The translations under genes and the position numbers were made by a program. The notes under the pieces are model-generated. The model worked only from the letters and a program-made list of their open reading frames with translations. It was not told where the DNA came from and searched no databases. 64,000 bases of DNA, from NCBI GenBank assembly GCA_029961685.1, contig JARWKL010000007.1, positions 20,469,013 to 20,533,012 on the forward strand, given 5' to 3'. Below are positions 51,327 to 64,000 of this stretch, piece after piece; the stretch's first letter is position 1, and each line of letters opens with the position of its first letter. Origin of the DNA: Aristolochia californica (lineage: Eukaryota; Streptophyta; Magnoliopsida; Piperales; Aristolochiaceae).

Positions 51327-54300
51327 GTGTTCATTTGTGGTGTGTGAATAGATATTTTTTATTTACATTAGTTATTATTTTAAATATTTTCCACACATCA
51401 ACTATAAAATTGTTATTTTGTTGTGATCTTTTTTGCCTTTTTTGTTTACGGGATGAAGGGGGAGCGAAAACTCAAATTCTGATTTAAGAAAAAGTGTACA
51501 TCTAAAATGGAAATGCACAATGCACAAATATAGAGAGAGATATTTCCAAAGAGTGTCTGTATGTTTTAGGGATCGTATGCACTTTTTCGTTTTTGTATCT
51601 AAGGTTGTGCAATCGTCGGGAAACGGGGGAAGCAGGCCATTTTTAACTGAGTGTTGAATTGCAATCCATAAGTCATTTCATACCAAAATATAGCCCGTTA
51701 CGCATGACAAATCACTTTACAATGTTCTATGATTGTTAGTTCAACTTTTTGAATATGGGAAAAATAATGGCTTGTTTGACTCGGGCAAATATCCCCCCGC
51801 ACGTTCACTTGAGAATTTAATGAGCGTTTGTTATTCTCTTTAAAAGCTTTGGATCCATAGGTCATTTGAATCTTTAACATGTTTCTGGCATGCATACCCA
51901 TTTTTAAAACATGTGTAGAAAAAATCTCCTTCATGTAAAATTCCAAGATATTAGTTTTGGACTAGTGGAATTTCCCAAACTTGGAGAACAAAACTTTTGT
52001 GATCATTTGTGGTGTGTGAATAAATTTTCTTCATTTACTTTTTTTATTGTTTTAAACTTTTTCCGTACGTCAACTATGAAATTTTCAGTTTGCTGTGATC
52101 TATTTGCCTTTTTTGTTTACGGGATGAAGGGAGAGCGAAAAACTCGAAGTTTTGATTTAAGAAAAATGTGTTCATCTAAAATGGAAACGCACAATGCACA
52201 TATGTAGAGAGAGATAATTCCAAAGAGTGTCTGTAATTTTAAGGGATTGTAAGCACCTTTTCGTTTTTATGTCTCAGGTTTTGCAATCGTCAGGAAAAAT
52301 GGGTTGCGGAGGATTTTTAACAGAGTGTTGAATTGCAATCCATAAGTCATTTCATACAAAAATATAGCCTGTTATGCATGATAAATCACATTACAATCAT
52401 CTATGATTAATTATGTCAGATTTTTGCAAATGGGCAAAATAATGACATGTTTGACTTGGGTAAATATCCCACCGCAAGTTCACTTGAGAATTTAATGAGC
52501 GTTTGTTATTCATCCATAGCTCATTTGCATCTTTAACATGTTTCAAATATGCATATACATTTTTAAAACATGTGTGGATGAAATCTCTCTCTTGCAAAAT
52601 TCCAAGCTATTAGGGTTTAACTAGTGGAATTTCCCAAACTTGGAAAAAAAACTTTTGTGTTCATTTGTGGTGTGTGAATAAATTTTCGTCATTTACTTTT
52701 TTTATTGTTTTAAACTTTTTTCGTACATCAACTATGAAATTTTCAGTTTGCTGTGATCTATTTGTCTTTTTTGTTTACGGGATGAAGGGAAAGCGAAAAA
52801 CTCGAAGTTTTGATTTAAGAAAAATGTGTACATCTGAAACGGAAACTCACAATGCACATATGTAGAGAGAGATAATTCCAAAGAGTGTCGGTAATTTTTA
52901 GGGATTGTAAGCACCTTTTCGTTTTTATATCTCATGTTTTGCAATCGTCGGGAAAAATGGGTTGCGGAGGATTTTTAACTGAGTGTTGAATTGCAATCCT
53001 TAAGTCATTTCATAAAAAAATATAGCCCGTTATGAATGATAAATCACATTAGAATCATATATGATTAATTATGTCAGCTTTTTGCAAATGGGCAAAATAA
53101 TGACTTGTTTGACTCGGGTAAATATCCCACCCCAAGTTCACTTGAGAATTTAATGAGCGTTCGTTATTCTCTTTAAAAGCTTTGCATCCATAGCTCATTT
53201 GCATCTTTAACATGTTTCAAACATGCATATCTATTTTAAAATCATGTGTGGATGAAATCTCTCTCTTGCAAAATTCGAAGCTATTAGGGTTAAACTAGTG
53301 GAATTTCCCAAAATTGGATAACAAAACTTTTGTGTTCATTTTTGGTGTGTAAATAAATTTTATTCATTTATTTTTTTATTTTTTTAAACTTTTTCCGTAC
53401 ATCAACTACGAAATTTTCAGTTTGCTGTGATCTATTTGCCTTTTTTGTTTACGGGATGAAGGGAGAGCGAAAAACTCGAAGTTTTGATTTAACAAAAATG
53501 TGTACATCTGAAACGGAAACGCACAATGCACATATGTAGAGAGAGATAATTCCAAAGAGTGTCTGTAATTTTTAGGGATTGTAAGCACCTTTTCATTTTT
53601 ATGTCTCAGGTTTTGCAATCGTCGGGAAAAATGGGTTGCGGAGGATTTTTAACTGAGTGTTGAATTGCAATCCGTAAGTCATTTCATACAAAAATATAGC
53701 CCGTTACACATGATAAATCACATTACAATCATCTATGATTAATTATGTCAGCTTTTTGCAAATGGGCAAAATAATGGCATGTTTGACTCGGGTAAATATC
53801 CCACCACAAGTTCACATGAGAATTTAATGAGCGTTTGTTATTCTCTTTAAAAGCTTTGCATCCAAAGCTCATTTGCATTTTTAACATGTTTCAAATATGC
53901 ATATCCATTTTTAAAACATGTGCGGATGAAATCTCTCTCTTGCAAAATTCCAAGCTATTAGGGTTAAACTAGTGGAATTTCCCAAACTTGGATAACAAAA
54001 CTTTTGTGTTCATTTGTGGTGTGTGTATAAATTTTCTTCATTTACTTTTTTTATCGTTTTAAACTTTTTCCGTACATCAACTATGAAATTTTAAATTTGT
54101 TGTGATCTATTTGCCTTTTTTCTTTAGAGGATGAAGGGAGAGCGAAAAATTCGAATCTTTCATTTAAGAAAAACGTGTACATCTGAAACGGAAACGCACA
54201 ATGCACATATGTAGAGAGAGATAATTCCAAAGAGTGACTGTAATTTTTAGGGATTGTAAGCACCTTTTCGTTTTTAAATCTCAGGTTTTGAAATCGTCGG

Positions 54301-55354
54301 GAAAAACGGGTTGCGGAGGATTTTTAACTGAGTGTTGAATTGCAATCCATAAGTCATTTCATACCAAAATATAGCCCGTTCTGCATGATAAATCACATTA
54401 CAATCATCTATGATTAATTATGTCAGCTTTTTGCAAATGGGCAAAAGAATGACATGTTTGACTCGGGTAAATATCCCACCGCAAGTTCACTTGAGAATTT
54501 AATGACCGTTTGTTATTCTTTTTAAAAGCTTTGCATCCATAGGTCATTTGCATCTTTAACATGTTTCAAACATGTATATCGATTCCAAAAACATGTGTGG
54601 ATGAAATCTCTCTCTTGCAAAATTCCAAGCTATTAGGGTTAAACTAGTGGAATTTCCCAAAATTGGATAACAAAATTTTTGAGTTCATTTGTGTTGGGCG
54701 AATAAATTTTCTTTATTTATAATTTTTATTGTTTTAAATTTTTTCCATACATCAACTATAAAATTTTCATTTTGTTGTAAGCTTTTTGCCTTGTTTGTTT
54801 TCAGGATGAAGGGACAGCGAAAAGTCAAAGTTTTGATTTAAGAAAAAAGTGTACATCTAAAATGGAAAAGCACAATGCACAATTGTAGGGAGAGTTAATT
54901 CCAAAGAGTGTCTGTAATTTTTAGGGATTGTAAGCTCTTTTTAGTTTTTGCATCTCAGGTTTTGCAATCGTCGGGAAAAATTGGTGGCAGAGGATTTTTA
55001 ACTGAGTGTTGAATTGCATTCCATAAGTCATTTCATTCAAAAATATAGCCCATTACGCATGACAAATCACTTTAATATCATCTATGATTGTTAGATCACA
55101 TTTTTGAAAATGGGCAAAATAATGACTTGTTAGACTCGGGTAAATATCCCACCGCATGTTCTCTTGAGAATTTAATGAGCGTTTGTTATTCTTGTTAAAA
55201 GTGTTGGATCCATAAGTCATTTGAATCTTTAACATGTTTCAAGCATGCATATCCATTTTTAAAACATGTGTAGAAAAAATCTCCTTCATGTAAAATTTCA
55301 AGCTTAATCGGGTTGGACTAATGGAATTTCCCAAACTTGGATAACAAAACTTTT
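51327..55354. repeat. A-B-B-B-B2-C hexamer variant
   Basis: Unit starts: A 51327, B 51999, B 52657, B 53332, B2 54006, C 54681. Compared with 27579–32959 it lacks a C-A pair. The B at 51999 has lost 16 bp near 52,511 (GTTATTCATCC), giving a 658-bp unit. Confidence 0.88.
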
Positions 55355-58300
55355 GTGTTCATTTGTGGTTTCTTAATAGATATTTTTTATTTTTATTAGT
55401 TATTATTTTAAATATTTTCCACACATCAACTATAAAATTTTTATTTTGTTGTGATCTTTTTTGCCTTTTTTGTTTACGGGATGAAGGGGGAGCGAAAACT
55501 CAAAGTTCTGATTTAAGAAAAAAGTGTAGATCTAAAATGGAAATGCACAATGCACAAATGTAGAGAGAGATATTTCCAAAGAGTGTCTGTATGTTTTAGG
55601 GATCGTATGCACTCTTTCGTTTTTATATCTAAGGTTTTGCAATCGTCGGGAAACGGGGGAGGCGGGCGATTTTTAACTGAGTGTTGAATTGCAATCCATA
55701 AGTCATTTCATACCAAAATATAGCCCGTTACGCATGACAAATCACTTTACAATGTCCTGTGATTGTTAGCTCAACTTTTTGAATATGGGCAAAATAATGG
55801 CTTGTTTGACTCGGGCAAATATCCCATTGCACGTTCACTTGAGAATTTAATGAGCTTTTGTTATTCTCTTTAAAACCTTTGGCTCCATAGGTCATTTGAA
55901 CCTTTAACATGTTTCTGGCATGCATACCCATTTTTAAAACATGTGTAGAAAAAATCTCCTTCATGTAAAATTCCAGGATATTAATTTAGGACTAGTGGAA
56001 TTTCCCAAAATTGGATAACAAAACTTTTGTGTTCATTTGTGGTGAGTGAATAAATTTTCTTCATTTACTTTTTTTATTGTTTTAAACTTTTTCCGTACAT
56101 CAACTATGAAATTTTTAGTTTGCTGTGATCTATTTGCCTTTTTTGTTTACGGGATGAAGGGAGAGCGAAAAACTCGAAGTTTTGATTTAATAAAAATGTG
56201 TACATCTGAAACGGAAATGCACAATGCACATATGTAGAGAGAGATAATTCCAAAGAGTGTCTGTTATTTTTAGGGATTGTAAGCACCTTTTCGTTTTTAT
56301 GTCTCAGGTTTTGCAATCGTCGGGAAAATTGGGTTGCGGAGGATTTTTAACTGAGTGTTGAATTGCAATTAATAAGTCATTTCATACAAAAATATAGCCC
56401 GTTACGCTTGATAAATCACATTACAATCATCTATGATTAATTATGTCAGCTTTTTGCAAATGGGCAAAATAATGGCATGTTTGACTCAGGTAAATATCCC
56501 ACCACAAGTTCACTTGAGAATTTAATGAGCGTTTGTTATTCTCTTTAAAAGCTTTGCATCCATAGCACATTTGCATTTTTAACATGTTTCAAATATGCAT
56601 ATCCATTTTTAAAACATGTGCGGATGAAATCTCTCTCTTGCAAAATTCCAAGCTGTTAGGGTTAAACTAGTGGAATTTCCCAAACTTGGATAACAAAACT
56701 TTTGTGTTCATTAGTGGTGTGTGAATAAATTTTCTTCATTTACTTTTTTTATTGTTTTAAACTTTTTCCGTACATCAACTATGAAATTTTCAGTTTGCTG
56801 TAAGCTTTTTGCCTTGTTTGTTTTCGGGATGAACGAAGAGCGAAAAGTGAAAGTTTTGATTTAAGAAAAATGTGTACATATAAAATGGAAACGCACAATG
56901 CACAATTTTAGGGAGAGTTAATTCCAATGAGTGTCTGTAATTTTTAGGGATTGTAAGTTCTTTTTAGTTTTTATATCTCAGGTTTTGCAATCGTCGGGAA
57001 AAATTGGTGGCAGAGGATTTTTAACTGAGTGTTGAATTGCAATCCATAAGTCATTTCATACAAAAATATAGCCCGTTACGCATGATAAATCACATTACAA
57101 TCATTTATGATTAATTATGTCAGCTTTTTGCAAATGGGCAAAATAATGGCATGTTTGACTCGGGTAAATATTCCACCGCAAGTGCACTTGAGAATTTAAT
57201 GAGCGTTTGTTATTCTCTTTAAAAGCTTTGCATCCATAGCTCATTTGCATCTTTAACATGTTTCAAATATGCATATCCATTTTTAAAACATGTGTGGATG
57301 AAATCTCTTTCTTGCAAAATTCCTAGCTATTAGGGTTAAACTAGTGGAATTTCCCAAACTTGGATAACAAAACTTTTGTGTTCATTTGTGGTGTGTGAAT
57401 AAATTTTCTTCTTTTAATTTTTTTATCGTTTTAAACTTTTCCGTACATCAACTATGAAATTTTCAGTTTGCTGTGATCTATTTGCCTTTTTTGTTTAGGG
57501 GATGAAGGGAGAGCGAAAAATTCGAATCTTTCATTTAAGAAAAATGTGTACATCTGAAACGGAAACGCACAATGCACATATGTAGAGAGAGATAATTCCA
57601 AAGAGTGTCTGTAATTTTTAGGGATTGTAAGCACCTTTTCATTTTTGTGTCTCAGGTTTTGGAATCGTCGGGAAAAATGGGTTGCGGAGGATTTTTAACT
57701 GAGTGTTGAATTGCAATCCATAAGTCATTTCATACAAAAATATAGCCCGTTACGCATGATAAATCACATTACAATCATCTATGATTAGTTATGTCAGCTT
57801 TTTGTAGATGGGCAAAATATTGACATGTCTGACTCGGGCAAATATCCCACCGCAAGTTCACTTGAGAATTTAATGAGCGTTTGTTATTCTCTTTAAAAGC
57901 TTTGCATCCATAGCTCATTTGCATCTTTAACATGTTTCAAAGATGCATATCCATTTTAAAAAATATGTGTGGATGAAATCTCTCTCTTGCAAAATTCCAA
58001 GCTATTAGGGTTAAACTTGTGGAATTTCCCAAACTTGGATAACAAAACTTTTGTGTTCATTTGTGTTGGGCGAATAAATTTTCTTTATTTATATTTGTTA
58101 TTGTTTTAAAATTTTTTCCATACATCAACTATAAAATTTTCATTTTGTTGTAAGCTTTTTGCCTTGTTTGTTTTCGGGATGAAGGGAGGGCGAAAAGTCA
58201 AAGTTTTGATTTAAGAAAAAGTGTACATCTAAAATGGAAAAGCACAATGTACAATTGTAGGGAGAGTTAATTCCAAAGAGTGTCTGTAATTTTTAGGGAT

Positions 58301-58726
58301 TTTAAGCTCTTTTTAGTTTTTATATCTGAGGTTTTGCAATCGTCGGGAAAAATTGGTGGCAGAGGATTTTTAACTGAGTGTTGAATTGCAATCCATAAGT
58401 CATTTCATACAAAAATATAGCCCGTTACGCATGACAAATCACTTTACAATCATCTATGATTGTTAGATCACATTTTTGAAAATGGGCAAAATAATGACTT
58501 GTTGGACTGGGGTAAATATCCCACCGCATGTTCTCTTGAGAATTTAATGAGCGTTTGTTATTCTCGTTAAAAGTTTTGGATCCATAAGTCATTTGAATCT
58601 TTAACATGTTTCAAGCATGCATATCCATTTTTAAAACATGTGTAGAAAAAATCTCCTTCATGTAAAATTCCAAGCTTAATCAGGTTGGACTAATGGAATT
58701 TCCCAAACTTGGATAAAAAAACTTTT
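55355..58726. repeat. A-B-D-B2-C pentamer, 3,372 bp
   Basis: Unit starts: A 55355, B 56029, D 56704, B2 57378, C 58053, all full length. It matches 32960–36306 unit by unit at an offset of 22,395 bp, then 22,420 bp after the 25-bp deletion in the first copy. Confidence 0.92.
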
Positions 58727-61419
58727 GTGTTCATTTGTGGTGTGTGAATAGATATTTTTTATTTACATTAGTTATTATTTTAAATATTTTCCATACATCA
58801 ACGATAAAATTTTTATTTTGTTGTGATCTTTTTTGCCTTTTTTGTTTACGGGATGAAGGGGGAACGAAAACTCAAAGTTCTGATTTAAGAAAAAAGTGTA
58901 CATCTAAAATGGAAATGCACAATGCAAAAATGTAGAGAGAAATATTTCCAATGAGTGTCTGTATGTTTTAGGGATCGTATGCACTCTTTCGTTTTTATAT
59001 CTAAGGTTTTGCAATTGTCGGGAAACGGGGGAGGCGGGCGATTTTTAACTGAGTGTTGAATTGCAATCCATAAGTTATTTCATACCAAAATATAGCCCGT
59101 TACGCATGACAAATCACTTTACAATGTCCTGTGATTGTTAGCTCAACTTTTTGAATATGGGCAAAATAATGGCTTGTTTGACTCGGGCAAATATCCCACC
59201 GCACGTTCACTTGAGAATTTAATGAGCGTTTGTTATTCTCTTTAAAAGCTTTGTCTACATAGGTCATTTGAACCTTTAACATGTTTCTGGCATGCATACC
59301 CATTTTTAAAACATGTGTAGAAAAAATCTCCTTCATGTAAAATTCCAAGATATTAGTTTAGGACTAGTGGTATTTCCCAAAATTGGATAACAAAACTTTT
59401 GTGTTCATTTGTGGTGTGTGAATAAATTTTCTTCATTTACTTTTTTTATTGTTTTAAACTTTTTCTGTACATCAACTGAAATTTTCAGTTTGCTGTGACC
59501 TATTCGCCTTTTTTGTTTACGGGATGAAGGGAGAGCGAAAAACTCGAAGTTTTGATTTAAGAAAAATGTGTACATCTGAAACGGAAATGCACAATGCACA
59601 TATGTAGAGTGAGATAATTCCAAAGAGTGTCTGTAATTTTTAGGGATTGTAAGCACCTTTTCGTTTTTATGTCTCAGGTTTTGCAATCGTTGGGAAAAAT
59701 GGGTTGCGGAGGATTTTTAACTGAGTGTTGAATTGCAATCCATAAGTCATTTCATACAAAAATATAGCCCGTTACGCATGATAAATCACATTACAATCAT
59801 CTATGATTAATTATGTCAGCTTTTTGAAAATGGGCAAAATAATGGCATGTTTGACTCGGGTAAATATCCCACCACAAGTTCACTTGAGAATTTATTGAGC
59901 GTTTGTTATTCTCTTTAAAAGGTTTGCATCCATAGCTCATTTGCATCTTAAACATGTTTCAAATATGCATATCCATTTTTAAAACATGTGTGGATGAAAT
60001 CTTTCTCTTGCCAAATTCCAAGCTATTAGGGTTAAACTAGTGGAATTTCCCAAACTTGGATAACAAAACTTTTGTGTTCATTTGTGGTGTGTGAATAAAT
60101 TTTCTTCATTTACTTTTTTTATCGTTTTAAACTTTTTCCGTACATCAACTATGAAATTTTTGATTTGCTGTGATCTATTTGCCTTTTTTGTTTGGGGATG
60201 AAGGGAGAGCGAAAAATTCGAATCTTTGATTTAAGAAAAATGTGTACATCTGAAACGGAAACGCACAATGCACATATGTAGAGGGAGATAATTCCAAAGA
60301 GTGTCTGTAATTTTTAGGGATTGTAAGCACCTTTTCGTTTTTAAATCTCAGGTTTTGCAATCGTCGGGAAAAACGGGTTGCGGAGGATTTTTAACAGAGT
60401 GTTGAATTGCAATCCATAAGTCATTTCATACAAAAATATAGCCCGTTATGCATGATAAATTACAGTACAATCATCTATGATTAATTATGTCAGCTTTTTG
60501 CAAATGGGCAAAATAATGACATGTTTGACTCGGGTAAATTCCCACCGCAAGTTCACTTGAGAATTTAATGAGCGTTTGTTATTCTCTTTAAAATCTTTGC
60601 ATCCATAGGTCATTTGCATCTTTAACATGTTTCAAACATGCATATCCATTTCAAAAACATGTGTGGATGAAATCTCTCTCTTGCAAAATTCCAAGCTATT
60701 AGGGTTAAACTAGTGGAATTTCCCAAAATTGGATAACAAAACTTTTGTGTTCATTTGTGTTGGGCGAATAAATTTTCTTTATTTATATTTGTTATTGTTT
60801 TAAATTTTTTCCATACATCAACTATAAAATTTTCATTTTGTTGTAAGGTTTTTGCCTTGTTTGTTTTCCGGATGAAGGGAGAGCGAAAAGTCAAAGTTTT
60901 GATTTAAGAAAAAAGTGTACATCTAAAATGGAAAAGCGCAATGCACAATTGTAGGGAGAGTTAATTCCAAAGAGTGTCTGTAATTTTTAGGGATTGTAAG
61001 CTCTTTTTAGTTTTTATATCTCAGGTTTTGCAATCGTCGGGAAAAATTGGTGGCAGAGGATTTTTAACTGAGTGTTGAATTGCAATCCATAAGTCATTTC
61101 ATACAAAAATATAGCCCGTTACGCATGACAAATCACTTTACAATCATCTATGATTGTTAGATCACATTTTTGAAAATGGGCAAAATAATGACTTGTTAGA
61201 CTTGGGTAAATATCCCACCGCATGTTTTCTTGAGAATTTAATGAGCGTTTGTTATTCTCGTTAAAGCTTTGGATCCATAAGTCATTTGAATCTTTAACAT
61301 GTTTCAAGCATGCATATCCATTTTTAAAACATGTGTAGAAAAAATCTCCTTCATGTAAAATTCCAAGCTTAATCGGGTTGGACTAATAGAATTTCCCAAA
61401 CTTGGATAACAAAACTTTT
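58727..61419. repeat. A-B-B2-C tetramer
   Basis: Unit starts: A 58727, B 59401, B2 60074, C 60747. It is the counterpart of 36307–38326 but keeps the C monomer whose front is missing there. D is absent from both. Confidence 0.9.
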
Positions 61420-64000
61420 GTGTTCATTTGTGGTGTGTGAATAGATATTTTTTATTTACATTAGTTATTATTTTAAATATTTTCCACACATCAACTATAA
61501 AATTTTTATTTTGTTGTGATCTTTTTTGCCTTTTTTGTTTACGGGATGAAGGGGGAGCGAAAACTCAAAGTTCTGATTTAAGAAAAAAGTGTACATCTAA
61601 AATGGAAATGCACAATGCACAAATGTAGAGAGAGATATTTCCAAAGAGTGTCTGTATGTTTTAGGGATGGTATGCACTCTTTCGTTTTTAAATCTAAGGT
61701 TTTGCAATCGTCGGGAAACGGGGGAGGCGGGCGATTTTTAACTGAGTGTTGAATTGTAATCCATAAGTCATTTCATACCAAAATATAGCCCGTTACGCAT
61801 TACAACTAACTTTACAATGTCCTGTGATTGTTAGCTCAACTTTTTGAATATGGGCAAAATAATGGCTTGTTTGACTCGGGCAAATATCCCACCGCACGTT
61901 CACTTGAGAATTTAATAAGTTTTTGTTATTCTCTTTAAAAGCTTAGGCTCCATAGGTCATTTGAACCTTTAACATGTTTCTGGCATGCATACCCATTTTT
62001 AAAACATGTGTAGAAAAAATCTCCTTCATGTAAAATTCCAGGATATTAATTTAGGACTAGTGGAATTTCCCAAAATTGGATAACAAAACTTTTGTGGTGA
62101 GTGAATAAAATTTCTTCATTTACTTTTTTTATTATTTTAAATTTTTCCGTGCATCAACTATGAAATTTTCAGTTTGCTGTGATCTATTTGCCTTTTTTGT
62201 TTACGGGATGAAGGGAGAGCGAAAAACTCGAAGTTTTGATTTCAGAAAAATGTGTACATCTGAAACGGAAACACACAATGCACATATGTAGAGAGAGATA
62301 ATTCCAAAGAGTGTCTGTAAGTTTTAGGGATTGTAAGCACCTTTTCGTTTTTATGTCTCAGGTTTTGCAATCGTCGGGAAAAATGGGTTGCGGAGGATTT
62401 TTAACTGAGTGTTGAATTGCAATCCATAAGTCATTTCATACAAAAATATAGCCCGTTACGCATGATAAATCACATTACAATCATCTATGATTAATTATGT
62501 CAGCTTTTTGCAAATGTGCAAAATAATGGCATGTTTGACTCGGGTAAATATCCCACCACAAGTTCACTTGAGAATTTAATGAGCGTTTGTTATTCTCTTT
62601 AAAAGCTTTGCATCCATAGCCCATTTGCATCTTTAACATGTTTCAAATATGCATATCCATTTTTAAAACATGTGCGGATGAAATCTCTCTCTTGCAAAAT
62701 TCCAAGCTATTAGGGTTAAACTAGTGGAATTTCCCAAACTTGGATAACAAAACTTTTGTGTTCATTTGTGGCGTGTGAATAAATTTTCTTCATTTACTTT
62801 TTTTATTGTTTTAAACTTTTTCCGTACATTAACTATGAAATTTTCAGTTTGCAGTAAGCTTTTTGCCTTGTTTGTTTTCAGGATGAACGGAGAGCGAAAA
62901 ATGAAAGTTTTGATTTAAGAAAAATGTGTACATCTAAAATAGAAAAGCACAATGCACAATTGTAGGGAGAGTTAATTCCAAAGAGTGTCTGTAATTTTTA
63001 GGGATTGTAAGTTCTTTTTAGTTTTTATATCTCAGGTTTTGCAATCGTCGGGAAAAATTTGTGGCAGAGGATTTTTAACTGAGTGTTGATTTGCAATCCA
63101 TAAGTCATTTCATACAAAAATATAGCCCGTTACGCATGATAAATCACATTACAATCATCTATGATTAATTATGTCAGCATTTTTCAAATGGGCAAAATAA
63201 TGGCATGTTTGACTCGGGTAAATATTCCACCGCAAGTTCACTTGAGAATTTAATGAGCGTTTGTTATTCTCTTGAAAAGCTTTGCATCCATAGCTCATTT
63301 GCATCTTTAACATGTTTCAAATATACATATCCATTTTTAAAACATGTGTGGATGAAATCTCTTTCTTGCAAAATTCCAAGCTATTAGGGTTAAACTAGTG
63401 GAATTTCCCAAACTTGGATAACAAAACTTTCGTGTTCATTTGTGGTGTGTGAATAAATTTTCTTCATTTAATTTTTCTATCGTTTTAAACTTTTTCCGTA
63501 CATCAACTATGAAATTTTCAGTTTGTTGTGATCTATTTGCCTTTTTTGTTTAGGGGATGAAGGGAGAGCGAAAAATTCGAATCTTTCATTTAAGAAAAAT
63601 GTGTACATCTGAAACGGAAACGCACAATGCACATATGTAGAGACAGATAATTCCAAAGAGTGTCTGTAATTTTTAGGGATTGTAAGCACCTTTTCGTTTT
63701 TATGTCTCAGGTCTTGCAATCGTCGGGAAAAATGGGTTGCGGAGGATTTTTAACTGAGTGTTGAATTGTAATCCATAAGTCATTTCATACAAAAATATAG
63801 CCCGGTACGCATGATAAATCACATTACAATCATCTATGATTAATTATGTCAGTTTTTTTCAAATGGGCAAAATAATGACATGTTTGACTCAGGTAAATAT
63901 CCCACCGCAAGTTCCCTTGAGAATTTAATGAGCGTTTGTTATTCTCTTTAAAAGCTTTGCATCCATAGGTCATTTGCATCTTTAACATGTTTCAAACATG
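61420..64000. repeat. A-B-D-B2 block, cut by the window end
   Basis: Unit starts: A 61420, B about 62094, D 62758, B2 63432; the last is cut after 569 bp. The B start lacks 10 bp (CTTTTGTGGTGAGTG near 62,092) between two GTG words. It corresponds to 38327–40920. Confidence 0.9.

Larger units (their letters stand above)
1..64000. repeat. Satellite array, ~674-bp monomer with higher-order repeat structure
   Basis: The whole window is head-to-tail copies of one ~674-bp A+T-rich unit. Landmark words such as ACTGAGTGTTGAATTG, GAGAATTTAATGAGCGTTTG and GGAATTTCCCAAA recur every 670–677 bp from end to end. I placed 98 unit starts. Typical spacings are 673–675 bp; departures (231, 635, 646, 649, 658, 665, 666, 687 bp) each match a visible insertion, deletion or junction. 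Units fall into classes A, B, B2, C, D and a C/A chimera with a non-random order. No intervening sequence, transposon or gene was seen. Function is not readable from sequence; centromeric or other heterochromatin is inferred from array size and organisation. The family and species are not recognised. Confidence 0.97.
49978..64000. repeat. Large duplicated segment, copy 2 (continues past the window)
   Basis: Second copy of 26,229–41,024. It lacks the C-A pair found at 28,924–30,270 and has one extra monomer near 60,747. Its last bases still match the first copy, including the rare CAAGTTCCCTTGAG at about 63,907 and 40,825. Confidence 0.88.

Noticed and set aside
1..64000. CRISPR array or phage-like repeat region.
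   Set aside because: Repeats are ~674 bp and contiguous with no unique spacers, and no associated genes exist.
1..64000. Ribosomal intergenic spacer or other gene-associated tandem repeat.
   Set aside because: No rRNA, tRNA, histone or other gene sequence appears between units anywhere in the window.
1..64000. Tandem LTR or Helitron origin of the monomer.
   Set aside because: I saw no TG...CA ends with target duplications, primer-binding site, polypurine tract or CTAG-type end conserved at a fixed place. A remote origin cannot be excluded without a database search.

Overview
This window is one uninterrupted tandem-repeat (satellite DNA) array from a eukaryotic genome. I found no protein-coding gene, RNA gene, transposon, CRISPR array or single-copy spacer in the 64,000 bases. 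The repeat unit (monomer) is about 674 bp and A+T-rich (roughly two-thirds by eye). All units run in the same direction. Using the word GTGTTCATTTGTG as unit start, I count 98 units or fragments. The long monomer and higher-order structure fit centromeric, pericentromeric or other constitutive heterochromatin of a plant or animal with a repeat-rich genome. I do not recognise the satellite family and cannot name the species.

Monomer classes. A: front GTGAATAGATATTTTTTATT, G-rich box GGGAAACGGGGGAGGCGGG, end TTTCTGGCATGCATACC. B: front GTGAATAAATTTTCTTCATT, middle CGAAGTTTTGATTTAAG, back TGATTAATTATGTCAGC. C: front GTTGGGCGAATAAATTTTC, middle GTAAGCTTTTTGCCTTG, back GATTGTTAGATCACATTT. B2: B-like with GTTTAGGGGATGAAGGG and AAAAATTCGAATCTTT. 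D: a B–C–B mosaic with GATGAACGAAGAGCGAAAAG. A 231-bp C/A deletion chimera ('ca') is a sixth unit. Counts by my reading: about 19 A, 30 B, 18 C, 16 B2, 11 D and 4 ca, hybrids included.

Layout. 1–2.85 kb: C-A dimers. 2.85–10.96 kb: four B-C-A trimers (about 2.02 kb each). 10.96–16.34 kb: one A, then seven B monomers in a row. 16.3–21.1 kb: mixed units including a C/B hybrid and the first B2. 21.1–27.6 kb: two A-B-D-B2-C pentamers (3,372 bp when intact). 27.6–41.0 kb: pentamers and shortened derivatives. 41.0–50.7 kb: recent amplification of a ca-B-D-B2 block of 2,256 bp, plus a 3,564-bp tandem duplication. 50.0–64.0 kb: a second copy of the 26.2–41.0 kb region, offset 22.4–23.7 kb, running off the window end.

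Interpretation (inference). The array carries a readable record of unequal crossing-over, gene-conversion-like patches and short-homology deletions. Complexity grows from dimers and trimers to pentamers to a possible repeat of about 23 kb. Short open reading frames recur on both strands once per monomer, but most begin at TTG, overlap on opposite strands and break freely, so I do not call them genes.
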